A stretch of DNA of 64,000 nt from Mycolicibacterium frederiksbergense (GCF_012223425.1 NZ_CP038799.1:558001-622000), one strand, 5' to 3'; numbered from the stretch's first letter, positions 1 to 30,900 are shown. Numbers and translations: made by a program. The notes: generated from the sequence alone by a model not told the origin.

Positions 1-1476
1 CGCCGGAGGGCCGGGTGACACCGCGCACCGTCTCGATATCGGGTAGCTGGCTGACCCGCTGGGCCAGCTGTTCCATGTCCGCCAGCGCCTCGGGCGTCCG
101 CAGATCGTGCGGCGACTGGATGAAGATGTACTGCGGGGCGGTGATACTGGCCGGGAAATGTTCCTCGATCGCGGCCATGCCGACATTGCTCTCCGCCGAC
201 GGCGGCAGCGCGGTTCGCGCGTCGTAGCTGGTGTCCATCGCCAGGACGCACAAAGCCAGCGGCACCAGGATCAGCAGGCTGCCCATCAGGTGCGCCATCG
301 GCCGGCGCACGATGCGGATGGCGGACCGTCGCCAGAATTGTTTGGTGAGCTCGCGTCTGGGCGTGGCCCATCCGCGCCGGCCGCACAGCACCAGGAACGC
401 GGGTAGCAGCGTGACCGAGGCGAAGAACGCCACCGCGATCGAGACGGCCAGCGCCGGCCCGGCGGTGGAGAACACCTTCAGCGTGGTGAAACCCATGCCG
501 AGGAAGGTGACCGCCACGGTCGCCGCCGAGGCGGCGATCACCTTGCCGATCGCGCTGATCGCCCGGGCCACCGCATCGTCGGGGGTCATCCCGGCGCGCA
601 GGTATTCGTGATATCGGCTGATGAGGAAGACGGCGTAGTCGACGCCGGCGCCGATCATCATCGCCGACATGAACACCAGGGTCTGCTGCGAGATCGCCAG
701 CCCCATCTCGGCGAGGCCGGCCACGATCTGCGCCGCGGCCACCTGTGAGATCGAGATGGTCAGCAGCGGCAGCAGCATCGTGACGATGCTGCGATACACC
801 ACCAGCAGGATGACCAGTACCACCGCGACGGTGACGGTTTCGATCAACCGCAGGTCGCGCAGCCCGATCTGTTCGCGTTCGGCGACGGTCGCGGTCAGGC
901 CGGTCATGTGCAGGGTCAGGTCGGAGCCTGCGACGGTGTCCTCGACGGTCGTCACGACGCGCTGATAGGCCTCGGTGGACTCCGGGGACCCCAACTCCCC
1001 CACGATGCCGACCGGGATGAACCAGGCCTTGTCGTCCTTGCTCTGCATCACCTCCCGCAGCGGCGGCTGGGTGATGAAGTCCTGCACCATCACGACATCG
1101 CGGACGTTGCCGTGTAATTCGTTGACCAGCCGGCGGTAGACGTCCTCGTCGGCGTCGGTGAGTCCGTCGTCGTTGGTCAGCACCACCAGGGCGATGTTCT
1201 GGATGCCCGGCTCGCCGAAGTCGGCGGTCATCTCCTTGGTCGCCACCATCACCGCGGCGTCGCCGGGCAGCATCTCCTGATCTCGGTCGCTGGCCAACTG
1301 GATCAGCGGCGGCAGCGTGGAGGCGAGCACGCTGACGAGCACCAGCCAGCCCGCGATCACCAGCCAGGGACGCCGCACGACGACACGGGCGAGCCGCTCG
1401 AAGACGCCGTTGACGGTCAGCTTCCCGGCCTCACCGCTGTCCGGCGACTCGGCGTTGCGTCGGGACCAGCGCAGTT

Positions 1477-1480
<4 letters not shown>
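1..1480 (-). CDS. MmpL-family RND transporter (C-terminal part beyond window)
   Basis: RND-superfamily membrane transporter of the mycobacterial MmpL type, which export lipids and lipopeptides across the inner membrane. The visible 493 codons carry a cytoplasmic N-terminus, a first membrane helix around residues 37-58 ([17 protein letters not shown]), a periplasmic loop, then a helix bundle with [20 protein letters not shown], the conserved [16 protein letters not shown] segment with its membrane aspartate, and the start of the second periplasmic domain. The GTG start at 1480 overlaps the NRPS stop codon (GTGA), so translation is probably coupled to the NRPS. The neighbourhood suggests it exports the NRPS product; that is inference. 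Family membership is clear, the exact MmpL subtype is not. Confidence 0.9.
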
Positions 1481-18222
<16,742 letters not shown>

Positions 18223-18230
18223 GGTCCGCC

Positions 18231-18250
18231 CGCCGGAGGTCCACTTCTGC
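18231..18250 (-). other. Frameshift in the NRPS A4 domain: apparent 11-bp deletion at a GTGG repeat
   Basis: On the coding strand the DNA reads GCAGAAGTGG then ACCTCCGGCG. Homologous A domains in the same protein read [12 protein letters not shown] followed by the linker to NAYGPTE. Here AEV runs directly into [15 protein letters not shown] in another frame, and the VDRW codons are missing. Inserting 11 bases such as TGGACCGGTGG restores A-E-V-V-D-R-W-T-S-G-G-R, and the lost stretch would have been flanked by GTGG direct repeats. Either a true slippage deletion or an assembly error in this repetitive gene would look the same. Confidence 0.85.
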
Positions 18251-20499
18251 TGAGCAGGCCTCGCCGACCGCGACCAGCACCGTCGATTCCAGTCCCTCGG
18301 TCGGCAGCACCGCTGCTGCCGAGGGGGTTTGGGTCAGGACGGTGACGCCCTGCGCGACGATCACCGCGTGCAGGTCCTCGACATCGCGGACCACCACGAC
18401 ACGGCCACCGCGCAGCAGCGGTCCGAAGATCTCCCAGACGGACACATCGAAGGCCAGCGAGTGCGCGTGACTCCACACCGACCCCTCGGGCAACCCGCGG
18501 TGCGGCGCCCCGAGCAGTTGGGTGACATTGGCGTGGGTCAGCCCGACACCCTTGGGCACCCCGGTGGTACCCGAGGTGTAGATCAGGTAGGCGGGGTTGT
18601 CGGCGGCGGGCGCGGCCAGCGGTGCGTCGATACCGCCGTCGGGCACGTTGTCGATATCGACGACGGCACCGCCGAAACCTGCGAGTAGTCCGGCGAATTC
18701 GTCGGTGACCACGGCGGCGACCGGTGACGCGTCGGACAGCACGAACCCGATGCGTTCGGCGGGCCAGGCCGGGTCGATCGGCAGGTAGGCCGCGCCGGTC
18801 TTGAGGACGGCCAGCATCGCGCTGATCGCCTCGGCCGAACGCGACAGCAGCAGCGCCACGACCTGACCCGGTCCAGCACCGTGCCGGATCAGCAGGTGCG
18901 CCAGCCGGTTCGACGCCTCATCGAGGGCCGCATAGGTGAGCGAGCGGTCACCGCTGATCGCGACCGCGTCGGGGGTGCGCGCGACGTGTTCGCCGAACAG
19001 TTCCGGTATCGAGATCCCGGCCGGTGCGTTGCCGAGTGCCGCCACGTTGCCGAGGGCGCGCAGTTGCGATACCTCGTTGTGGTCGAGGAGATCCAGGGCC
19101 GCCAGCGTCCGTTCCGGGTGTGCGGTCATCGCCACGAGCACCCGACCCAGCCGGTCGACCAGGTCGTCGACGGTTGCCGCGTCGAACACGTCGGTGCGGA
19201 ACTCGACGATGCCGCCGATCCCGTCCGGGGCTCCGGATTCGGTCCAACGTTCGGCCAGTGAGAACGCCAGATCCATGCGCGCAGTGTGGGTATCGACCGG
19301 CAGCGGGTTGATCTCCAGGTCACCGAGTACCAGGCCGGCGGCGGTGTCCGCGTGTTGCCAGGGCAGGTTCTGCCACCCCAGCATGACCTGGATCAGCGGG
19401 TGATGGGTCAGGCTGCGGGTCGGGTTGAGCCGTTCCACCAGGACCTCGAAGGGCACGTCCTGATGCTCAAAGGCGCTCAGGCTGCTGGTGCGCACCCGCT
19501 CCAGCAGCTCGGCGATCGACGGGTTGCCGGTGAGATCGACCCGCAGGACCAGGGTGTTGACGAAGAAGCCGACGAGGTCGTCGAGGGCGGTGTCGGAGCG
19601 ACCGGCGATCGGGAAGCCCACGGCGACATCGGAACTGGCGCTCAGCTTCGACAGCAGTACCGCCAGCCCGGCCTGCACGACCATGAAGCTGGTGGCGTTG
19701 TGCGCGGTGGCGAGTCGGGCGATCTGCTGCTGCAACTCGGCGGGCCAGTCGATGTCGACGGTAGCGCCGCGGTGGTCGGCCACCGCCGGGTAGGGGCGAT
19801 CGGTCGGCAGGTCCAGGTGTTCCGGTATGCCGGCCAGGGCGCCTTCCCAATACCGCAGCTGCTCGCCGACCGGGCTTGCGGGGTCATCGAGCTCACCCAG
19901 TTCGGCACGCTGCCACAGGGTGTAGTCGATGTACTGGACCGGCAGCGGTACCCAGTGCGGCGGTTGTCCGGCCGAGCGGCATGCGTAGGCGGTGCCGAGG
20001 TCGGTGACCAACGGCCGCAGCGACCAGCCGTCGGCGGCGATGTGGTGCACCACGGCCACCAGCAGATGCTCATCCTGAGTCACGCGGAAAAGTCCGGCGC
20101 GTAGCGGGATCTCGGAAGTCAGGTCGAAGGTGTACCGGGCCACCGCACTCATGGCCTCATCCAGCCGATCGGGCGACCAGCCGGTGGCATCGACGGTGTC
20201 CCAGCCGACCTCGATGGTATCGGCCGGGAGAACCACCTGTTGTGGGATGCCGTGCGCCGAGGCGAACACGGTGCGCAGACTCTCGTGCCGACTGACCACG
20301 TCGGCCATCGCAGCGCGCAGCGCAGCGGGGTCGAGCCGCCCGCGCAGCCGCAGCGCGACCGCGATGTTGTAGATGGGTGACGGTCCCTGCAGCTGGTCGA
20401 CGAGCCACAACCGGTTCTGCGCGAAGGACAACGGGACCGCCGGCGGCCGCTCGGCCGGCACCAGCGGTGCCTTGCGGGAGCCACCGAGATCGACCCGCA

Positions 20500-23400
20500 G
20501 TGCCAGCTGGGCGACGGTCGGCGCCTCGAAGACCGTGCGGACCGGCAGGTCCGCGCCCAGCGCGCTGTTGACGGCGGTGATGAGGCGCATGGTGGACAGC
20601 GAATCGCCGCCCAGGTCGAAGAACGAGTCGTCGACGCCGACGCGCTGCACACCGAGGGTGTCGGCGAAAATGTCGGCAAGCGCCTGCTCGATGGCACCGG
20701 CGGGCGCTCGGTAGCGGGTGGTCTCGTGGTAGTCCGGGGCCGGCAGTGCCCGGGTGTCGAGCTTGCCGTTGACGGTGACCGGCATCGCCGGCACCCCGAT
20801 CACCGTGGACGGCACCATGTAGCCCGGCAGCCGTTCGGCCAGGGCGGCGCGGGCGGTCACCGGGTCCGCCGACCCGGTGATGTAGCCGACCAGCCGTTTG
20901 TCACCCGGAGTGTCCTCGCGGGCGATGACGACCGCCTGTTCCACCCCGTGCACGGCGGCCAGGGCCGAGCGCACCTCGCCGAGTTCGATGCGGTAGCCGC
21001 GGACCTTCACCTGCTCGTCCGCACGGCCGAAGTAGTCGAGCTGACCATCGGGTCGCCAGGACACCAGGTCGCCGGTGCGGTACATCCGGGTGCCCGGCTC
21101 ACCGAACGGGCACGCCATGAAACGGGTTGCGGTCAAGGAGGTCCGGCGCCAGTAGCCGGCTCCGACGCCGCGGCCCGCCAGGTACAGTTCGCCGACCACC
21201 CCGGGGGGCACGGGCCGCAACCAGGCGTCGAGCACGAAGAACGCGGCCCCGGCGGTCGGTGCACCGATCGGCGGCGCACCGGACCCGGCGGCCAGCGGGG
21301 CGCTCTTGCAGGCCCACATGGTGGTCTCGGTCGGGCCGTAGACGTTGACCATGACACGCCCGGGCGCCCAGCGGTCCACGAGTTCCGGTGCGCAGGCCTC
21401 CGCGCCGATCACCAGTGCCGCATCCACGCCCTCGGTGGGCAATACCGCTGCCGCCGAGGGGGTCTGGGTCAGCACGGTGACCCGTTCGTCGATCAGCAGG
21501 GCATGGAAGTCCGGTGCCGAACGGGCGATGTCATCGGGGACCACCACCAGGCGTCCACCGTGCAGCAGCGCCGCCCAGATCTCCCACACCGAGAAATCGA
21601 AGGCATAGGAGTGGAACTGGGTCCAGACCTGCTCCGGGGAGAGCTCGATACCGATGTCGAGTCCGTCGAACAGCTGGATCACATTGCCGTGACTGACCGC
21701 AACACCTTTGGGAACGCCGGTCGTGCCGGAGGTGTAGATGATGTGCGCGATGTCCTCGGGGCCCGGCCCCTCCGGGACGTGGCCGGCCGCCACCGCGCGG
21801 GTGGGGTCGGCGCAGTCGTCACACTCGATGACCGCGATTCCGGCCCCGGCTACCCGGCCGGCCAGCGTCGCGGTGGTCAGCACGGCGACCGGCCCGGCGT
21901 CGTCGAGCATGAACTCGATGCGGGCCGGCGGCAGCGCGGGATCCATCGGCAGGTAGGCCGCACCGGATTTGAGCACCGCCAGGATCGCCACGATCGCCTC
22001 GGCCGATTTCGGGAACAGCAGTGCCACCGACCGTCCCGGGCCCGCGCCGCCGGCGATCAGCAGATGCGCCAGGCGGTCGGCGGTCCGATCCAGTTCGGTG
22101 TAGGTCAACGATCGTTTCCCGTGCACCACCGCGACGGCGTCCGGTGTGCGGGCGACCTGCGCGCCGAACCTCGCCGGTACCGTCGATCCGGGGTAGGGCA
22201 GCCCCAGCACCGTGCGGTTGCCCCAGTGGTCGAGTCTGGCCCGCTCGCCGTCGTCGAGCAGATCCATCGAGGACAACCGGCGCCGCGGATCGGTGGTGAG
22301 CGCCGACAACAACCGCTGCAGCCGGCCGACCAGGGCCGCCACGGAGGCGGCATCGAAGATGTCGGTGCGGTATTCGACCGTGACATCCAGACCGTCGGGA
22401 TCGCCGTCGGCGTTCCAGCGCTCCCCCAGCGAGAACGCCAGGTCCATGCGGGCGGTCTCGGTATCCACCTGTAGCGGGGTCACCTGCAGGTCGCCCAGCG
22501 CCAGTCCGGCGGCGTCGCCGGGTTGCCAGGCGAAGTTCTGCCAACCGAGAAGCACCTGCACCAGGGGGTGCCGGGTGAGGCTGCGCGCCGGGTTGAGCCG
22601 TTCGACGAGCACCTCGAAAGGGACATCCTGATGTTCGTAGGCGGCCAGGCTGCGCCCGCGCACCTGCGCCAGCAGGTCGGCGAAGGTCGGGTCGCCCGCC
22701 ACGTCGACGCGCAGCACCAGCGTGTTGACGAAGAAACCGACGAGGTCATCGAGCGCGCTATCGCGCCGGCCGGCGATCGGAAAGCCCACTGCGACATCGG
22801 TGGTCGCGCTGATCTGCGCCAGCAGCGCGGCGAAGGCCGCCTGGATCACCATGAAACTGGTGGCGTTGTGTTCGCGGGCCACCCGGCGCACCTGCTGCTG
22901 CAGCTCGGTCGGCCACTGCACGGCCACCCGGGCACCGTGGTGATCGGCCACCGGAGGGTAGGGGCGGTCGGTGGGAATCTGCAGCTGCTCGGGCATACCG
23001 GCCAGCGCGGTCTCCCAGTACGCCAGCTGAGCGGCGATCGCGCTCTGGTCGTCGTCGAACTCGCCCAGCTGGGCACGCTGCCACAACGTGTAGTCGACGT
23101 ACTGCACCGGCAGCGGCGCCCACCCCGGCGCCTGACCCACATACCGACTGGCATAAGCCAATCCGAGATCACGCACCAGTGGGGTGACCGACCAGCCGTC
23201 GGCGGCGATGTGATGCACGACGGCCACCAGGATGTGCTCTCCGTCGGAGACCCGGAACAGCGTTGCGTGGAACGGGATGTCAGTGGCCAGATCGAAGGTG
23301 TGCCGCGCCGCCGCGCCGACCGCTTCGTCGAGGCGGTCCGCGGGCCACCGGTCGGCATCGACGGTGCGCCAGCCGATATCGGCGTCCTCGGCGGGAATGA

Positions 23401-23640
23401 CGACCTGCTGAGCCGATCCTTCCGGTGCCACGAACCGGGTGCGCAGCGATTCGTGGCGGGCCACCACATCGCCGAGCGCCAGCCGCAGCGCGTCGGCATC
23501 CAGGTGGCCACGCAGTCGCAGGGCCACCGCGAGGTTGTAGATCGGTGACGGCCCCTGCAGCTGGTCGAAGAACCACAACCTGTTCTGCGCGAACGACAAC
23601 GGGATGACGGCGGGTCGGTCGGTGGCCACCAGTGGCTCCA
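20500..23640 (-). other. NRPS module 3: C3 (L-donor) - A3 - T3
   Basis: Boundaries approximate. C3 has [18 protein letters not shown] and [10 protein letters not shown]3 specificity residues by eye: D F W T V G V M W K. T3 has GGDSLSTMR near 20600. No epimerase, so residue 3 stays L. Confidence 0.8.
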
Positions 23641-23699
23641 GCCGCGCGGCGTCGCCACCGATGCGGGGCGCCAGCTCCGCGACGGTCGGCGCCTCGAAG

Positions 23700-26600
23700 A
23701 TGGTGCGCACCGACAGGTCGGCGTCCAGGCTGGTGTTGACGGCGCCGATCAGTCGCATCGCCGACAGCGAATCGCCGCCGAGGTCGAAGAACGAATCGTC
23801 AACACCGACCCGCTGCAGACCGAGCACCTGGGCGTAGATGTCGGTGAGGATCTCCTCGACCGCGCCGGCGGGTGCCCGGTATTCGTCACCGTCGCCGTAT
23901 TCGGGCGCCGGCAACGCTTTTCGGTCCAGCTTGCCCGAGGAGGTCAGGGGCATCTCGTCGAGCACGACGATGTGCGGCGGCACCATGTAGTCGGGCAGCC
24001 AGGCGCTCAGCCGGCGCCGCACCGCGCTGATCTTGGTGGCGCTGTGCGGCTCGTTGGCGTGCACCGCGTGCGGAACCGGGAGGTACACATCGGTGAGCGC
24101 GGGTGTCGCGGTGCCGGTGGAAGCGACGAAGACGGCGTCCACGGTGCCCGGCGCCGCGCCCCAGGTGACGGCGACGTGGTAGCCGGTCGACTCGCCCAGA
24201 CGGTACAGCTCCTCGGGTGTGCAGCTGGGTAGTGACGATGGCTTCTCGACCGTGATCTGCCCGTCGGCCAGTGCCTGTTCGAGCAGCACGTCTTCGATCA
24301 CCCCGGTGCGCGGGATACCGCTGACCCGAACGGTATCGGGACGGTCCTCCACCAGCATGGACTGCAGTTCGGCGAGATTGCGGCATCCCGCAGGCCATTC
24401 GTGGGTGGGGATGTCGGCCAGTGAACGCACCGGGCCGGGGCCCTTGCGGATGGCTACGTCGTAGCGGTAGCGGCTCAGTTCGTTGTCGGCGGTGCCGCGT
24501 TTGACCTGGATGTCGACGCCCGAGGCCGCCACATGATTGTCGGCCCAGCTGGTGAAGAACTCCGGGGCCAGCAGCAGTTCGGGTTCGCCGAGCACCGCGT
24601 GCTGCACACGCTGGCGGATGACGGCGGCATCCAGGCCGGCCGCTGCGTGCCGCACCAGCACGATCCCGGTCTGGAAGGCGTTCTGCAGGCTGTGGTTACG
24701 GACGTCGCCGATGAACAGTGTGCCGCCGGGGGCCAGCAGCTCCATCGCATTGTCGATGACCTCGCCGAGATACGCCGCGTTCGGGAAATACTGGACGACG
24801 GAGTTCACCACGATGGTGTCGAAGTGTCCGCGCGGCAGCCCGTCGGTGACATGGGCGGGCCGCGCGAGCAACTGCACCCGGTCACGCCAGGCAATTTGGT
24901 TGTCCTGCAGTGCCTGTGCGATCGCGTCGACGACAACCGCCGAGATGTCGGTGGCGAGGTACTGCTCGCAGTGCCCGGCCACCTGGGACAGCAGCAGACC
25001 GGATCCCACACCGATCTCCAGCACCCGCCGCGGCTGCAACGCCAGGATGCGGTCGACGGTCGCGGCCCGCCATTCCCGCATCTCGGCGAGCGGGATCTCC
25101 GTGCCGGTGTAGCTGCTGTTCCAGCCCCGGAAGTCCTCGCCGAAACCGGGTGCCTCGATATCGGCGGCGTAGAGCTGGTCGTAGATGCTCTGCCATTCCT
25201 CGACGATCTGGGTGTCCTGCCCGGTATCGCGGTTGGTGTCGGCGTGCTCGAAGGTCAGGTAGGCGACCAGTTGTGAGCCTGCGGTGCCGTGGTGCACGGC
25301 GGCGGCGGCCTGGCCCACCTGGGGGCAGGCCAGCAGCGCGCTCTCGATCTCGCCGAGCTCGATGCGCTGTCCGCGCAGTTTGATCTGGGTGTCGACCCGC
25401 CCCAGATAGTCCAGGGTGCCGTCGCTGTTCCAGCGCGCCAGATCACCCGTGCGGTACAGCCGTGCGCCCGGACCACCATCGGGATCGGCAACGAACCGCT
25501 CTGCGGTCAACCGTGCCCGTCCCACATACCCGTGTGCCAGTGCGGGTCCGGCCAGATACAGTTCGCCCGTCACACCGGCGGGCACCGCGCGCAACTGCGC
25601 ATCGAGCACCAGTGTCCGCATCCCGGCAATCGGGGATCCGATGTTGACCGGCCGGTCCGGTGACAGCGGGGTGCCGGTGGCCCAGATGGTGGCCTCACTG
25701 GGTCCGTAGGCGTTGAACATCCGCCGACCGGGCGCCCAGGCCTGCACCAGTTCGTCGGGGCAGGCCTCACCGCCGGTGATCAGGGTGGTCAGTTCCGGCA
25801 GCCGGGTCCGGTCCAGGGACGCCGCCACCGTCGGGGTCAGCAGGGCTGCACTGACGCGCTGCCGGTGCGCGAGTTCGGTCAGCGCCTCACCGGCGTACAC
25901 GTCCTTGGGCGCGATCACCAGGGCAGCACCGGCGCCGGTGGCCATCAGGATCTCGAACAGTGAGGCGTCGAAGGTGGGCGCCGCGACCATCAATACCCGA
26001 GACGACGCGGCGAGCCGGTACATATCGCGTTGGGCGGCGGCGAATCCGAGCAGGCCGGCGTGGCTGACCGCCACGCCCTTGGGTTCACCGGTGGAGCCCG
26101 AGGTGAAGATGACGTAGGCGGTGTCGTCGGTGCCCAGCGGCGCGAGCCGCTCCTCGTCGGTGATCTCCTCGGCGCGTTGCCCGGACAGCGCGAGTTCGTC
26201 GATGCGCAGCACCGGGCGCTGCCCGGCACCGGCCACGGTGTCCATACCGCATGTCAGCACGCATCCGGCGTTCACCGAATCCAGCACGGTGACAATGCGT
26301 TCCACCGGATGGGTGCGGTCGATGGGCACGTAGGTACCGCCCGCCTTGAGCACGGCCCACCAGGCCGCGACCAGCTCGGCGGTCCGGTCGACGGCCACCC
26401 CGACGGCGCATTCGGGTCCGACACCGGCCCCGATCAGGGTGCGCGCCAGCCGGGTCGACCATTCGTCGAGCTCGCGATAGGTCAGGCTGTGTTCACCGTC
26501 GACGATCGCGGGCGCGTCCGGGTCGACGGCTACCGCCGCGGCGAGCAGCCCGGTGGCGAGGCCGACGGGTGCCTCGACACCCGCGCCGGACCACTGGGCC

Positions 26601-27915
26601 AATCGGCGATGCTCGTCGGCATCAAGAGTGTTGATGGACAACAGCTTCCGGGCTGGATCGGCGGCCATCGCGGTCAGCAACCTGCGCATCCGCCCCATCA
26701 ACGTCGCGATGCCCTGCGCGGTGAAGACCTCGGTGTCGTATTCGACGTGCAGATTCAGCTCGTCGCCCGGGATGGCTTCGACCGTCAGCGGGTAGTGGTT
26801 GAACTCGCGGTTGGTGAACCCTTCGATCGCCAGGTCATCGGCGCCCAGCGGCGCCCCGGTGTCCACCGGGTAGTTCTCGTAGACGAACAGGGTGTCGAAC
26901 AGCTGCTCGTGGCCGGTGGCGCGGTGGATCTCGGTGAGCGCCAGGTGCTGATGGGACAGGGTGTCGTTGTGCGCGGTGTGCAACTGCTCCAGCAGATCTG
27001 CGGTGCTGGCGTCCGCGGTGATGTTGGCGCGCACCGGCACGGTGTTGATCAGCAGTCCCACCATCGATTCGGCGTCGGCCATCTCGATCTGGCCGAGCCG
27101 GGACCGGGCGGTGCCGAACGCGACGTCGTGCCGGCCGGTCAGTGAGGTCAGCAGCACGCCCCAGGCGCCCTGCAGCACGGTGCTGACGGTGGTGCGGCAG
27201 GACCGGGCGAGTTCGCCGAGAGCCTGTGTCGTCGCCGCGGGTATCGGGAAGGACGCAAAACCGCGCTGCCCCAGCCCGAGTCGGTCCGGACGCCGATCCG
27301 GTGAGCCGAGCAGGGTGGGCGTGTCGAACCCGGTCAGTGCCTGCCGCCAGGCCGCACGTGCGGCGTCGAGGTCACGGTCGGCCAGCCAGGTGAGGAACGC
27401 CCGGTAGGACGCCGCGGCGGGGAGGCGCTCCCCGGCGTAGCAGGCGAAGATCTCGCGCAGCAGGATGGGCATCGACCAACCATCGAGCAGGATGTGATGG
27501 TTGGTGAGGATGAACCGGTGCCGTTTTGCACCGGTGCGGATCAACACGGCACGGAAGGCCGCCTGGTTCGCGAGGTCACCGACGGCGGCGCGTTCCTCGG
27601 CACAGAGTCGTTCGATCGTGTCGTCGCCGGCCCCCTCGGTGAGATCGAGGAACTTCCAGGCGATCTCGGGATCCTCCAGCAGGATTTGCACCGGCTCGTC
27701 ATAGCCCTGGATGAACTGGGCGGCGAGGTGCGGATGCCGGGCGACCACGGCGCGTACCGCGTCACGCAGGCGATCCGGGTCGAGTGTTCCGGTCAGGGTG
27801 AAATCGAGTTGCACCGAATACATCTCGGCGGACATCTCGGAATGGGCGCTGTCGGTGTGGAACAGCAGGCCCTGCTGCAACGGTGTCAGCGGCAGGATGT
27901 CGGCGATCCGGAACC
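23700..27915 (-). other. NRPS module 2: C2 (D-donor) - A2 with N-methyltransferase - T2
   Basis: Boundaries approximate. C2 starts at [14 protein letters not shown], the signature of C domains that follow epimerases. A2 specificity residues by eye: D A F L I G A I W K, a hydrophobic pocket. A SAM-dependent methyltransferase (about 25210-24060; motif [10 protein letters not shown]) is inserted between A8 ([12 protein letters not shown]) and A10 ([11 protein letters not shown]), the usual place for N-methylation. Residue 2 is therefore predicted to be N-methylated and aliphatic. Confidence 0.8.
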
Positions 27916-27929
27916 GGGCCTGAAGGTCG

Positions 27930-30900
27930 TCGATCTGCGACTGGCTGAGCCGGGCGGGCACGATGTCCGACGGGGTGAGCCCTCCCCCACCGCCGCGCAC
28001 ATGTGCGCAGATACCGGCCAACGCCTCGAACCACAGGCCGCTCAAGCGGGTGACCTGCGCCGCGTCGAGCACCGAGGTGGCCCAGGTCCAGTCGGCCTGC
28101 AGCTGCGGACCGTCCGCGGCGTCCACGGTGGCGGCGTTGAGTTCCACGGTGTGCACCAGCGGCATCGACACCGCGGCGGCCGTGCCGGTCAGCGACAGCG
28201 CGTCCGGGCCGGGGCGCCACAGCTCGTCACCGGCGGTCCCCGGCGAATTATCCAGGCGGCCCAGATAGTTGAACCCCACGGTCGGATCAACCCCGTCGAG
28301 GTCGATGCCGTCGTTGAGGTAGCGCAGCAGCCCGTAGGTCAACGGGTGCGGGAGCGCGCGCAGCTGTTCCTTGGCGTTCTTGATGACCGCCCCGAGCGGC
28401 TCCGCACCGGCGCGTACCTGGGACCAGGACAACCCGGTGATGGACAGGGCGACCGGGTACTTGGTGGTGAACCAGCCGACGGTGCGGGACAGGTCGATGT
28501 CCTCGGCGAGTTCCTCGTGCCGACCGTGGCCTTCGACATCGATACCGACCGGGGTAGTGCTGCCCAGGAACTCCGAGACGGCCAGCGCGAAGCCGATCAG
28601 CAGGATGTCCTGCACCCCGGCATGGAACGCGGCGGGCGCCTGGCCGAGCAGGATGCGGGTGTTCTCGGCATCCAGCGTCGATGACAGCCGTCCGGCCGTG
28701 GCGAAGGTGTCGGCCGCCGGTCGCGCCGCGGGCAAGGCGGGAGCAACCGCCAGCCGCCGCCAGCTTTCGGCCGTCTCGATCACGGCCGGTAGCTGGGCGT
28801 GCTCGGCGAGCACGGTGGCCCACCGCTGAAAGGACGTGCCGGTCGGCGGCAGTTCGACGGGCTGCCCAGCACGGCGCTGCATCCACGCGGTGGTCAGGTC
28901 TTCCAGCAGGATTCGCCAGGACACCCCGTCGACGGCGAGGTGGTGGATGATCAGTACCAGCCGACTGCTCGCGGGGATCCACAGTGCGCTGAGCACGGCG
29001 CCGGTCGCCGGGTTCAGTCGCGCGCGAGCGGTCCGCACTGCGTCGTCGGTGAGCGCGTCCACGAGGTGCAGGCAGTGCCGCGCATCCACCGCGCCGGCCT
29101 CGGGAATCTTGATGGCACCGCCGGCACCCACCCGGAGCCGGAGTGCGGCGTGCCGGTCGAACAGGGTCTGCAGCAGGTCTCGCGCATCGGCGGCGGTGGC
29201 ACCCGACGGTGCCTGCACCACCATGGTCTGGTTGAACTCGTCGGCCCAGCCGCCTGCGCCGCCTAGGTCGTTCAGCCACCGCATGATCGGCGTCGCGGGC
29301 ACCGCGCCGATGCCCTCGTCGACCGGGCCGGTGTCGTCTCGGGCGGCGACCACGCGGGCCAAACGTGCCACGGTCTCCTCGACGAAGATGTCACGCGGTC
29401 GGCAGGTCAGCCCGGCGGCCCTGGCCTTCGCGGCCACCTGCATCGACATGATGCTGTCGCCGCCCAACTCGAAGAACGAGTCATCCACGCCGATGCTGTC
29501 CAGCCCGAGCACCTCGGCATAGATTCCGGCAAGCAGTTCCTCGGTCGCGGTTTCGGGGGCCCGGTGCTGCCCGGGCGTGTATTCCGGTGCGGGCAGGGCC
29601 CGGACGTCCAGCTTGCCGCTGGAGGTCAGCGGCAGCTCGGCCAGCACGACCACCGCGGTCGGCACCATGTAGCCGGGCAGCCGAGTGGCCAGCGCCGCGC
29701 GTGCCTGCGCCGGGTCCACGGAGCCGGTGACGTACCCGACGAGCCGTTTGTCCCCGGGGCGGTCCTCCCGGACGATCACCGCCACCTGCCCGGCCCCGTC
29801 GACGTCGGCCAATGCCGTTGCGACCTCGCCGACTTCGATCCGGTACCCGCGGATCTTCACCTGCTCATCCGCGCGCCCCACGTAGCACAGCTGCCCATCG
29901 GCGCCCCAGTACACGAGGTCACCGGTCCGGTACATGCGCTGCCCGGATCCCTCGAACGGGCAGGCCACGAACCGGGATCCGGTGAGGTCGGAGCGGCCCA
30001 GGTACCCCAGGCCCACACCGGCGCCCGCCACATAGAGTTCTCCGACCACCCCGGGTGCCACCGGTTGCAGCCAGCCGTCGAGCACGAACAGTGCCGACCC
30101 CGCGACCGTGGAGCCGATCGGAGCGGCACCGCCGCCTGCCTGCAGCGGCGCGCTGACCGCGACGTAGATCGTGGTCTCGGTCGGTCCGTAGGCGTTGATC
30201 ATCACCCGGCCCGGTGCCCACCGGTCCACCACATCGGCGGGGCACGCCTCACCGCCCATCACCAAGGCCGTCGACTCCAGCCCCTCGGGAGGCATCATGC
30301 CGATGGCAGAGGGGGTCTGGGTGAGGACGTTGACGCGCTGCTCGACGAGGTAGTGGTTCAACTCATCGGGTTCGCCGACGATCGATTCGGGCACCACGAC
30401 CAACCGGCCGCCGCGCAGCAGCGCGGAGAAGATCTCCCAGACCGAGAAGTCGAACGAGTAGGAATGCCAGTGCGACCAGGCCTGCTCAGCGGGCAGGCCG
30501 CCATCTTGGGAGGCGATCAACTGGGTCAGGTTGTGGTGGGTGACGGCCACCCCCTTGGGGGTTCCGGTGGTGCCGGAGGTGTAGATGACATAGGCGATGT
30601 CGTCGGGTGCGACCGGCACGCTGACCGGACCCGCATCGACGGCGGTCTCGTCGATATCGACTATCGGACCATCGAATTCGCCGAGCAGGCCGCTCGTGGC
30701 CGCGGTGGTGACGGCGGCGGACGGGGCGGCGTCGGCCAGCATGAACGCGATCCGGGCCGCCGGCAGCGATGGGTCGACCGGCAGGTAGGCGGCCCCGGTC
30801 TTGAGGATCGCCATGACGGTGGTGACGGCTTCGGCGGTCCGCGGCAACAGCATGGCCACCCGTTGGCCCGGCCCGACGCCGCCACCGATGAGCCGGTGCG

